Part shown: piece by piece, positions 1 through 5,342 of the stretch
Numbering within the stretch: position 1 is the first letter of the stretch
How the letters are laid out: every line of letters starts with the position of its first letter
DNA from: an uncultured Eubacteriales bacterium
Lineage (GTDB): Bacteria; Bacillota; Clostridia; Peptostreptococcales; Anaerovoracaceae
DNA length: 7,033 nt
Assembly: GCA_902793875.1 (NCBI GenBank)
Contig: CADBFL010000087.1
Location: 1-7,033, forward strand
Direction: 5' to 3'
The notes under the pieces: generated by a model
Told to the model about the DNA's origin: nothing
Databases searched by the model: none
What the model saw: only the letters and a program-made list of their open reading frames with translations
Made by a program: the position numbers and the translations under genes

Positions 1-25
1 ATATTTCCATAAACGGTCGCAACGG

Positions 26-54
26 TTGACTGAAAGACCCGATAAAGATAAAAT
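26..54 (+). promoter_or_regulatory. Sigma-A promoter of the XRE-Uma2 gene
   Basis: A -35 element TTGACT (26-31) is followed after exactly 17 bases by a -10 element TAAAAT (49-54); each has one mismatch to the sigma-70/sigma-A consensus. Transcription should start near 61 and give a leader of about 70 bases. The TTG at 26 that could open a longer reading frame is therefore part of the -35 box rather than a start codon. The octamer ACGGTTGA occurs at 22-29 and again at 55-62, 33 bp apart, so one copy overlaps the -35 and the other the likely start point. This is a plausible operator layout. Confidence 0.65.
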
Positions 55-133
55 ACGGTTGAAACGAAATATCCATTGCGAGATGCGGCAGAAGCATAAA
101 ACAGCAGCAAGCGATTGGGAGGACAGGGATGTG

Positions 134-1024
134 ATGACGGTAAAAGAACTGAAGAAAAGGAAGAAAGAACTCGGCTATACCAATGCGATGGTCTCGGAGC
201 GTTCCGGAGTGCCTCTGGGAACGGTGCAGAAGATATTCAGCGGAGCGACAAAGAATCCTCGGATCGATACGCTGGAGGCCATTGAAACAGCACTGAAGGA
301 AACGCTTCCGTTCGAGTTCAGATACGACGTATCCGCTTTCCGTGATCATGTCGCACAGGATATGGCGGATTATATACCGGTATCAGGTGAGATGCAGGAC
401 GGCGGAGCGAGACCGGCAGCTTCGAGGGTGGACCTCTGGAAGCCATCAGCAATACCTACAGAACGCTGGCCTAAGCAGGGCTCCTATACAACGGACGATT
501 ATTATGCCATACCGGATGAGCTGAGAGTGGAACTGATAGACGGATGTATTTATGATCTCGGAAGTCCCAATGTAGCCCATCAAAGGATAGTCTTCAACCT
601 TGCAAAGGCGTTCGACAGATGCACAGAGGAGCAAGGCCGCGAATGCGAAGTATTATCCGCTCCTCTGGATGTCCGGCTGGACAGAGACGACATGACCATG
701 GTGGAGCCGGATATCATTATTGTGTGTGACCCGGGGTGGGAAGGAGACGAAACATATTATGACGGAGCGCCGGAGCTGATAGCAGAAGTTTTGTCGCCCT
801 CGACGAGAGACCGGGACTGCACAATAAAGCTCCGCAAATACATGAATGCCGGGGTGAAGGAATACTGGATCGTCGACCCGAAGAACATGAAGGTGCTTGT
901 CTATGTGTTTGAAGAAGATCCCATGCCGACGCAGTATTCGTTCGATGATACGATATCGGTCGGCATATCCGGAGGCAAGTGCAGTATCGACTTCAGTAAG
1001 ATAAAAAGGAAGCTGAGCAAATGA
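134..1024 (+). CDS. XRE-family HTH domain fused to a Uma2-type PD-(D/E)XK nuclease
   Basis: The 296-residue product has two parts. Residues about 3-54 form an XRE/Cro-like helix-turn-helix (ERSGVPLGTVQKIFSG is the recognition region). After a linker, residues about 115-290 match the Uma2 family: an ELIDG strand, EPDI with Asp193, AEVLSPST with Glu218, then KLRKY and the hallmark EYWIVDP at 243-249. In this family Asp193 and Glu218 are the expected metal-binding residues of a PD-(D/E)XK fold. Uma2 proteins usually lack a DNA-binding domain and are about 190 residues long, so the fusion explains the length. The biological role of Uma2 proteins is largely unknown. ATG 134 is preferred, with GTG 131 as an equal alternative, because GGGAGG (117-122) lies just upstream and the longer frame from 26 starts inside the promoter. 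The HTH could repress its own promoter. Nothing here shows an active nuclease or a toxin-antitoxin pair. Confidence 0.85.
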   Translation: MTVKELKKRKKELGYTNAMVSERSGVPLGTVQKIFSGATKNPRIDTLEAIETALKETLPFEFRYDVSAFRDHVAQDMADYIPVSGEMQDGGARPAASRVDLWKPSAIPTERWPKQGSYTTDDYYAIPDELRVELIDGCIYDLGSPNVAHQRIVFNLAKAFDRCTEEQGRECEVLSAPLDVRLDRDDMTMVEPDIIIVCDPGWEGDETYYDGAPELIAEVLSPSTRDRDCTIKLRKYMNAGVKEYWIVDPKNMKVLVYVFEEDPMPTQYSFDDTISVGISGGKCSIDFSKIKRKLSK

Positions 1025-1035
1025 AGCGGCCGGGT

Positions 1036-1064
1036 TTTACTTTTGCAGAGCGCCGTAGTAATAT
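1036..1064 (+). promoter_or_regulatory. Possible weak promoter of the arginase gene
   Basis: TTTACT (1036-1041) and TAATAT (1059-1064) are separated by 17 bases, each matching the sigma-A consensus at four of six positions. They sit in the 64-base spacer between the Uma2 gene and the arginase. No terminator hairpin is visible in this spacer, so read-through from upstream is equally possible. Confidence 0.3.
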
Positions 1065-1088
1065 CTCTACAGTAGGGAGAGAAGAAGC

Positions 1089-2003
1089 ATGACTAAACTG
1101 AACAGTAAAACGGAAATAGATCTTATCGGAGTGCAGATCGACTTCGGCGCCGCGCAGAAAGGCGTCGCTATGGGACCGCTTGCCATAAGGTACGCAGGCC
1201 TTGCTCAGGATCTTGCGGAGATCGGATATACCGTCCACGACAGGGGCGACATAATACCGCCTCCTGACGGCATGAGCCTGCGCCACATGATAAGGTTCGA
1301 ACAGGTCAACGCCACCAATAAGCAGCTCTACGACGCGGTCTCGGAGACTCTGACAGAGGGCCACTTTCCTCTCGTGCTCGGAGGAGACCACAGCATTGCG
1401 GCCGGCAGCGTGTCGGCGGTGGCCAAACACTACGAGCCGCAGGGAGAGATAGGCGTCATCTGGATAGACGCGCACGGAGATTGGAACGACGACAACTCCA
1501 CGATCAGCGGCAACATGCACGGCATGCCTTTTTCCGCTGTATGCGGATGGGGCCCTGACAGCATGGTGGACTTCGGACAGAAGCCGCATTTCGTGCCGAC
1601 GAAGCACTGCGTCCAGGTGGCGGGCCACGACTTTGACGTAGCCGAGGCCGCCAGGATGAAGGAGGCGGGCATGAACGTCTTCCCTATACATGACATAGAC
1701 AGGCGCGGCATGAGCGAGGTCATGAAGGATGCTATCAGGATAGCCGGAGAGGGCACGGTCGGCATCCATCTCAGCTTCGACGTGGACGCGATCACTCCGG
1801 AATACGCGCCGGGCACCGGTACGCCTGTAGAGAACGGCATAACCGCAAGAGAGGCCTTCCTCGCTGTAGAGATGCTGGCGCAGTCCGGCAGGCTGATCTC
1901 GATGGACCTTGTCGAGGTGAACCCTATACTCGATGACAAAAACAAGACGGGGCGCATGGCTTCCGAGCTGATACAGCTTGCGCTGGGCAAAGCAGTCTAC
2001 TGA
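1089..2003 (+). CDS. rocF: Arginase
   Basis: The 304-residue protein belongs to the ureohydrolase family and should hydrolyse L-arginine to L-ornithine and urea in the cytoplasm with a two-manganese centre. All metal ligands are visible: GGDHS with His101, DAHGD with Asp127, His129 and Asp131, and SFDVDA with Asp231 and Asp233. The acid residue that contacts the substrate is Glu276 in DLVEVNP. Arginase is favoured over agmatinase because an SGNMHGMP segment follows the DAHGD motif; in arginases this loop binds the amino-acid end of arginine. The APGTGTP segment after the last metal motif and the C-terminal NPILD..NKTGRMA also fit. Length is normal for the family (about 300). GGGAG (1075-1079) lies nine bases before the ATG. 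The gene stands alone, with no ornithine or proline genes nearby, so its pathway role (arginine use as nitrogen or carbon source) is inferred. Confidence 0.93.
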   Translation: MTKLNSKTEIDLIGVQIDFGAAQKGVAMGPLAIRYAGLAQDLAEIGYTVHDRGDIIPPPDGMSLRHMIRFEQVNATNKQLYDAVSETLTEGHFPLVLGGDHSIAAGSVSAVAKHYEPQGEIGVIWIDAHGDWNDDNSTISGNMHGMPFSAVCGWGPDSMVDFGQKPHFVPTKHCVQVAGHDFDVAEAARMKEAGMNVFPIHDIDRRGMSEVMKDAIRIAGEGTVGIHLSFDVDAITPEYAPGTGTPVENGITAREAFLAVEMLAQSGRLISMDLVEVNPILDDKNKTGRMASELIQLALGKAVY

Positions 2004-2076
2004 TATATTCAGGTACTTTACATTGTACGAAAAGCCAAACATCCGCTAAAAAACATAAAAAGATAATAACAACATG

Positions 2077-2105
2077 TTGACACGATACCCTGTCCCGACT
2101 ACAAT
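2077..2105 (+). promoter_or_regulatory. Strong sigma-A promoter of nrdD
   Basis: A perfect -35 TTGACA (2077-2082) and a near-perfect -10 TACAAT (2100-2105) are separated by exactly 17 bases. Transcription should begin around 2111-2113, leaving a leader of about 90 bases before the nrdD start codon. This is one of the best promoters in the window and suits a gene that needs a repressor to limit it. Confidence 0.85.
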
Positions 2106-2130
2106 ATATAGTGTTCGGGACGGAAGGGTA
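2086..2130. repeat. GC-rich inverted repeat surrounding the NrdR-like box
   Basis: GTCCCGA (2092-2098) and TCGGGAC (2115-2121) are perfect inverted arms with the same centre (2106.5) as the NrdR-like box between them. The match resumes farther out as TACCCT (2086-2091) and AGGGTA (2125-2130), offset by three bases on the right. The upstream arm lies before the transcription start, so this is a DNA-level symmetry, not an RNA hairpin. It may widen the operator or mark a second regulator. Confidence 0.55.
2099..2114 (+). promoter_or_regulatory. NrdR-box-like operator overlapping the nrdD -10
   Basis: The 16-mer CTACAATATATAGTGT overlaps the -10 hexamer and the transcription start. Its AT-rich core and the right half TATAGTGT match the known NrdR operator pattern (ACAC, AT-rich core, GTGT); the left half is less exact. 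NrdR is the nucleotide-sensing repressor of ribonucleotide reductase genes in many bacteria. The position suits repression by blocking polymerase. A palindrome CAACATGTTG (2070-2079) overlapping the -35 is centred exactly 32 bp upstream, close to the three-turn spacing of paired NrdR boxes, but its core is a poor match. The identification rests on pattern and gene context. Confidence 0.6.
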
Positions 2131-2203
2131 TTTTTTACGCCCCAAAAAGAGAGAGGTAACAATTACAACTAAATACATAAAGTAAACAAAGGAAAACTGA
2201 GAG

Positions 2204-4480
2204 ATGAACAGCATTATCAAAAGAGACGGCAAGGAGATGCCTTTCGATGAATCCAAGATCTTCAACGCCATTTACGCCGCCAATAAGGCGGTCGACGGCG
2301 AGAGGATGTCGAGTATCGATTTCACCTACCTCACCAAGAAGGTCGTAGAGCAGCTCGAGGGGGATACCTGCACAGTAGAACAGGTACAGGACATCGTCGA
2401 GCAGATGCTCATCAAGTACGACTATGAGAAGACGGCCAAGGCCTACATCCTCTACCGCGCCGAGCACGCAAAGATCAGAGAGGCCGAGTCCGATCTGATG
2501 AACATCTACAACGAACTGACATACTCGTACTCCAAGGACGCGGATATCAAGAGAGAGAACGCAAACATCGACGGCGATACATCGATGGGAACCATGCTCA
2601 AGTACGGTTCCGAGGGAGCGAAGTACTTTGTCGACAACTATGTGTTGCCTAAGGATATCGCCAAGGCTCACATCAACGGAGACATCCATATCCACGACAA
2701 GGACTTCTACATGCTCACAGAGACCTGCTGCCAGATCGACCTTATCAAGCTGTTCAAGGACGGATTCTGCACGGGACACGGTTATCTCAGAGAGCCTCAG
2801 TCGATAATGAGCTACGCTTCTCTGGCGTGCATCGCGATCCAGGCAAACCAGAACGAGATGCACGGCGGACAGTCGGTACCGAACTTCGACTACTCGATGG
2901 CGCCGGGCGTCGCAAGGACATATGTCAAGGAGTTCTACTCGGCCCTGACCGAGATCGTGGCCGCAAAGACAGGAGTGCACTACGCCGACGCCAAGGATCT
3001 GACGGACAGGATCAGAGCGGGTTCGCCGGCGCCGACCATCGAGACGAACGGTTCGTACGGCGAAGTGCTCGGAGAATGGTTCGACAGAACAGGAGAGGCA
3101 GGCGGACTCACAAGAGAAGAGCTCGTCGGATGCGCTGAGCAGGCTTCGGAAGCTGCATGGGCGAGGACGGACAAAATGACCTACCAGGCAATGGAGGCCC
3201 TGATCCACAACCTCAACACCATGAACTCGAGAGCCGGCGCGCAGGTGCCGTTCAGCTCGGTCAACTTCGGAACAGACACGACCCCTGAAGGCCGCATGGT
3301 CATAAAGAACTTCCTTCTTGCCACAGAGGCAGGGCTCGGAAACGGAGAGACTCCGATCTTCCCGGTATCGATCTTCAAGGTCAAGGAAGGCATCAACTTC
3401 AACGAGGGAGATCCTAACTACGATCTCTTCAAGCTGGCGGTAAGGTGTTCCGCAAAGAGGCTCTTCCCTAACTTCAGCTTCCTCGATGCGCCTTTCAACA
3501 GGAAGTTCTATAAAGAAGGCGACTACAATTCAGAGGTCGCATACATGGGATGCCGCACCAGAGTAATGGCAAACAACTACGACCCGACCAAGGCCGTCGT
3601 ATGCGGAAGAGGAAACCTCAGCTTCACATCGATCAACCTGCCGAGGATCGCGATCGAGGCGAACAGAGACTTCGACGTCTTCTACAAAAAGCTCGATGCG
3701 ATGATGGAGCTCGTATCCAGGCAGCTGCTTCACAGGTTCAAGATCCAGTGCAGCAAGAAGGGCCGCAACTATCCGTTCCTGATGGGACAGGGCATCTGGA
3801 TCGACTCCGATGAGATCGGCCCTGATGACAGCGTTGCCGAGATCCTGAAGCACGGAACGCTTTCGATGGGATTCATCGGACTCGCCGAGACCATGAAGGC
3901 TCTGACAGGCAAGCATCACGCCGAGGACGAGAAGGTCAGAGAGCAGGCTTTCGAGATCGTAAAGCACATGAGAGACTTCGTCGACAGGAAGAGCGCCGAG
4001 ACAGGACTCAACTTCACGCTTCTGGCGACGCCGGCCGAAGGACTCTCGGGCAGGTTCGTCAAGATCGACAGAGAAAAGTACGGCAAGCTCGAAGGGATCA
4101 CCGACAGGGATTACTACACGAACTCATTCCACGTTCCTGTGTATTATCCGATCGGCGCATTCGAAAAGCTGGATATCGAGGCTCCGTATCACGATCTGAC
4201 AAACGCCGGCCATATCAGCTATGTTGAGCTCGACGGCGATACGGCGAAGAACCCTGAGGCTTTCGAGACCATCATCAGGTACATGAAGGAAGTCGGTATC
4301 GGATACGGAAGCGTCAACCACCCTGTGGACAGGGACCCTGTCTGCGGTTACACAGGCGTGATCGACGATGTATGCCCTAGATGCGGAAGGCGCGAGGGCG
4401 AGCCGGTCTCGATCGAGAGGCTCAACGAGCTTCGCATGAAGTATCCTAGCGTGCCTGTGCCGTGCGACTGCACGCACTGA
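2204..4480 (+). CDS. nrdD: Anaerobic (class III) ribonucleotide reductase large subunit lacking its glycyl-radical segment
   Basis: The 758-residue protein should reduce ribonucleoside triphosphates to deoxyribonucleoside triphosphates without oxygen. Residues about 2-93 form an ATP-cone (IKRDGKEMPFDESKI), the allosteric site. The catalytic barrel shows HIHDKDFY, Cys175-Cys176 before QIDL, the QNEMHGGQS segment, HNLNTMNSRAGAQVPF, TPIFPV, and MGCRT with Cys450, the expected thiyl-radical cysteine, followed by GRGNLSF and INLPRIA. Near the C-terminus a zinc site is recognisable from DPVCGY (Cys714) and CPRCG (Cys724, Cys727). Family members then carry RxxGYL with the radical glycine and end within about 30 residues. 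This protein instead continues from 733 with a short unrelated tail ending CDCTH and has no GYL. The missing part is encoded separately downstream at 4628-4801. Asp711 sits where a CxxC pair would place a first zinc cysteine. AAAGGA (2188-2193) precedes the ATG by ten bases. Confidence 0.95.
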   Translation: MNSIIKRDGKEMPFDESKIFNAIYAANKAVDGERMSSIDFTYLTKKVVEQLEGDTCTVEQVQDIVEQMLIKYDYEKTAKAYILYRAEHAKIREAESDLMNIYNELTYSYSKDADIKRENANIDGDTSMGTMLKYGSEGAKYFVDNYVLPKDIAKAHINGDIHIHDKDFYMLTETCCQIDLIKLFKDGFCTGHGYLREPQSIMSYASLACIAIQANQNEMHGGQSVPNFDYSMAPGVARTYVKEFYSALTEIVAAKTGVHYADAKDLTDRIRAGSPAPTIETNGSYGEVLGEWFDRTGEAGGLTREELVGCAEQASEAAWARTDKMTYQAMEALIHNLNTMNSRAGAQVPFSSVNFGTDTTPEGRMVIKNFLLATEAGLGNGETPIFPVSIFKVKEGINFNEGDPNYDLFKLAVRCSAKRLFPNFSFLDAPFNRKFYKEGDYNSEVAYMGCRTRVMANNYDPTKAVVCGRGNLSFTSINLPRIAIEANRDFDVFYKKLDAMMELVSRQLLHRFKIQCSKKGRNYPFLMGQGIWIDSDEIGPDDSVAEILKHGTLSMGFIGLAETMKALTGKHHAEDEKVREQAFEIVKHMRDFVDRKSAETGLNFTLLATPAEGLSGRFVKIDREKYGKLEGITDRDYYTNSFHVPVYYPIGAFEKLDIEAPYHDLTNAGHISYVELDGDTAKNPEAFETIIRYMKEVGIGYGSVNHPVDRDPVCGYTGVIDDVCPRCGRREGEPVSIERLNELRMKYPSVPVPCDCTH

Positions 4481-4488
4481 AACTAGAC

Positions 4489-4521
4489 TTTTCCACAAGG
4501 TTATCAACAGGTTTATCCACA
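4489..4521 (+). repeat. Three DnaA-box-like 9-mers at a 12-bp period
   Basis: TTTTCCACA (4489-4497), TTATCAACA (4501-4509) and TTATCCACA (4513-4521) all point the same way and start exactly 12 bp apart with three-base spacers. The third fits the DnaA box consensus TTATNCACA perfectly and the other two have one mismatch each. A weak fourth site on the other strand (TGTGGTCAA, 4528-4536) has two mismatches. The array lies just after the nrdD stop and about 50-80 bases upstream of the promoter of the small radical-domain gene. It could bind DnaA or another protein. No dnaA or other replication gene is present, so there is no support for calling it an origin. Confidence 0.6.
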
Positions 4522-4569
4522 ATATGCTGTGGTCAAGTCTTAAAAAACAACAAGATACACGATTATGAC

Positions 4570-4598
4570 TTTACATAAGCGCTCAGTGTGAGTACAAT
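4570..4598 (+). promoter_or_regulatory. Sigma-A promoter of the small glycyl-radical gene
   Basis: TTTACA (4570-4575) and TACAAT (4593-4598) are separated by 17 bases, each five of six matches to consensus. Transcription should start near 4605, only about 23 bases before the start codon at 4628. The -10 hexamer is identical to that of nrdD. The promoter means the small gene can be transcribed independently of nrdD, although no terminator is visible between them. Confidence 0.7.
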
Positions 4599-4627
4599 TA
4601 CGATTGAGCGAAAATGGAGGTGGAGAG

Positions 4628-4801
4628 ATGAATAATAACGTAGTAAAGAACGTCAACGGTAAAGTAGGAGAAGGCGTCGAATTCGAAAGGATCAGAAGGA
4701 TCACGGGTTACCTTGTAGGTACACTCGACAGGTTCAACAACGGCAAGAGAGCCGAGGTAGAAGACAGAGTCAAGCACGGTCTTTCGAAGAGCCAGTTCTA
4801 G
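4628..4801 (+). CDS. Stand-alone glycyl-radical domain of class III ribonucleotide reductase
   Basis: The 57-residue product matches the extreme C-terminus of NrdD proteins and nothing else. After about 16 residues of polar lead sequence come FERIRRITGYL, with Gly27 the expected radical glycine, then VGTLDRFNNGK and KRAEVEDRVKHG, the conserved end of NrdD. This is the segment missing from the large subunit encoded 147 bases upstream. The coding frame is intact, uses its own ATG, and has an excellent GGAGG (4616-4620) seven bases before it. A TTG-started extension from 4604 would swallow this ribosome site and is unlikely. The nrdD frame and this frame are in the same register but are separated by TGA (4478) and TAG (4484), so simple read-through is not expected. 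By analogy with GrcA (YfiD) of pyruvate formate-lyase, the protein probably docks on NrdD, is activated by NrdG, and carries the radical. That function is inferred. Confidence 0.88.
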   Translation: MNNNVVKNVNGKVGEGVEFERIRRITGYLVGTLDRFNNGKRAEVEDRVKHGLSKSQF

Positions 4802-4830
4802 AACACCAAATACCGAAACCCAAAACAAAA

Positions 4831-4851
4831 AGCCCGGCATCGTACCGGGCT
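4831..4851 (-). terminator. Rho-independent terminator between convergent genes
   Basis: AGCCCGG (4831-4837) and CCGGGCT (4845-4851) form a perfect 7-bp GC-rich stem with a seven-base loop. Read on the minus strand the stem is followed by TTTTTGTTTTG (complement of 4820-4830), a good U-tract that would end the peptide gene transcript. On the plus strand it is followed only by CTTATAC, so it may serve the small radical-domain gene less efficiently. It starts 30 bases after that gene's stop and is 22 bases beyond the stop of the minus-strand gene. Confidence 0.8.
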
Positions 4852-4873
4852 CTTATACTGAATCTGCTTCTTA

Positions 4874-5182
4874 TCAGTGGTTTTTCTTGATGTAGTCGAT
4901 CGCGATCAGCCTTGTGACCTTCTGGCCGTTGATAAAATACTGATTCGGGAAATTCTTGCTGGTCCTGACGGTAACGCCGCCCTGCGCCCAGGCTTTTATG
5001 ACTTCCTGGCACTGTCCCGGGCTTTTCTTAAGATCCATCTGGTCGTAAAACCCGCACAGCCCCAGACTCTTGAGCACCCTGCTGTCCTCGCTCAGCTCCT
5101 TGCAGCTTCCGCCTGAAACCTCGTCAAGCTGTTCCGGATCAAGCTTCTCATTCTCGAAATAATTTTCTTTGTTATCTGCCAT
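4874..5182 (-). CDS. Putative double-glycine-leader peptide (RiPP or bacteriocin-like precursor)
   Basis: The 102-residue product begins with an acidic leader of about 25 residues ending LDPEQLDEVSGG, the pattern recognised by peptidase-containing ABC transporters that cut after Gly-Gly (Gly24-Gly25). The predicted released part is 77 residues with cysteines at 27, 43 and 58, spaced 16 and 15 apart. It also has a basic, aromatic C-terminal half (NFPNQYFINGQKVT) that I do not recognise. It has no membrane segment or classical signal peptide. GGAG (5190-5193 on this strand) lies seven bases before the ATG, and a promoter and a strong terminator frame the gene, so it is a single-gene unit. No modification enzyme, transporter or immunity gene lies within the window; these would have to be encoded elsewhere. 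It may be a bacteriocin, a signalling peptide or a small exported protein. The leader call is fairly secure and the function is open. Confidence 0.72.
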   Translation of the reverse strand: MADNKENYFENEKLDPEQLDEVSGGSCKELSEDSRVLKSLGLCGFYDQMDLKKSPGQCQEVIKAWAQGGVTVRTSKNFPNQYFINGQKVTRLIAIDYIKKNH

Positions 5183-5215
5183 GATACTACTCCTTTTTCA
5201 CAAGTATTAGCTAAG

Positions 5216-5244
5216 ATTATGTTCTCTCTTCAGCTGATATACAA
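5216..5244 (-). promoter_or_regulatory. Probable promoter of the double-glycine peptide gene
   Basis: Read on the minus strand, TTGTAT (5244-5239) and CATAAT (5221-5216) are separated by 17 bases. The -10 matches five of six positions and the -35 only three of six. Transcription would start near 5209, giving a leader of about 27 bases that contains the GGAG ribosome site. Confidence 0.45.
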
Positions 5245-5279
5245 CTATATCACATATGAGGAGACAACTGCACGGTCTT

Positions 5280-5320
5280 CCCCAAACCCGACCCAAACCT
5301 GACCAAACCTGACCCCAAAC
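5280..5320. repeat. Imperfect CAAAC tandem repeats, G-rich on the minus strand
   Basis: CAAAC occurs four times, starting at 5283, 5294, 5304 and 5316, embedded in imperfect 10-12-bp units of the form CCAAACCTGA. The period is close to one helical turn. On the minus strand the tract reads as runs of two to four G separated by TTT or TCA, which could form a G-quadruplex. It lies between the divergent promoters of the peptide gene and nrdG, ending 14 bases before the nrdG extended -10. Confidence 0.6.
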
Positions 5321-5333
5321 ATCACTTCATTCG

Positions 5334-5342
5334 TGATATAAT
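5334..5342 (+). promoter_or_regulatory. Extended -10 promoter of nrdG
   Basis: TGATATAAT (5334-5342) contains a perfect TATAAT preceded by TGN, the extended -10 form that can work without a good -35. No TTGACA-like hexamer stands at the proper distance (5314-5319 reads CCCAAA). Transcription should start near 5348-5350. The inverted repeat ATCAC (5321-5325) / GTGAT (5333-5337) overlaps its left edge and could be a small operator. Confidence 0.6.

Noticed and set aside
26..133. N-terminal extension of the Uma2 fusion from TTG 26
   Set aside because: The TTG is the first half of a good -35 box, the 36 extra residues are not domain-like, and a proper GGGAGG stands before GTG 131/ATG 134.
2004..2040. 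Terminator after the arginase (GTAC hairpin at 2014-2029)
   Set aside because: The stem is only four base pairs and no T-tract follows.
993..2042. Long minus-strand open frame of 349 codons opposite the arginase
   Set aside because: It mirrors a strongly conserved arginase on the plus strand, has no recognisable motif, and arises from GC-biased third positions.
2158..2184. Leader peptide in the nrdD 5' region from ATT near 2161, after GAGAGG
   Set aside because: It would need an ATT start and gives only seven codons. There is no attenuator-like hairpin pair to go with it.
2135..3208. Minus-strand open frame of 357 codons opposite nrdD
   Set aside because: Shadow of nrdD codon bias. The protein is low in recognisable content and the plus-strand frame carries clear NrdD motifs.
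4489..4536. Replication origin
   Set aside because: Only three or four DnaA-like boxes, no long AT-rich unwinding region, and no dnaA, dnaN, gyrase or parAB genes in the window.
4478..4630. Programmed read-through, frameshift or bypass joining NrdD to the radical domain
   Set aside because: The two frames are in register, but TGA 4478 and TAG 4484 are both in frame with a further TAA downstream, and the small gene has its own promoter, ribosome site and ATG. Separate translation is simpler, though mass spectrometry would settle it.
5240..5258. NrdR box upstream of nrdG around ACAACTATATCACATATG
   Set aside because: Only half of the pattern is present. The right arm reads CACAT where GTGT is needed.
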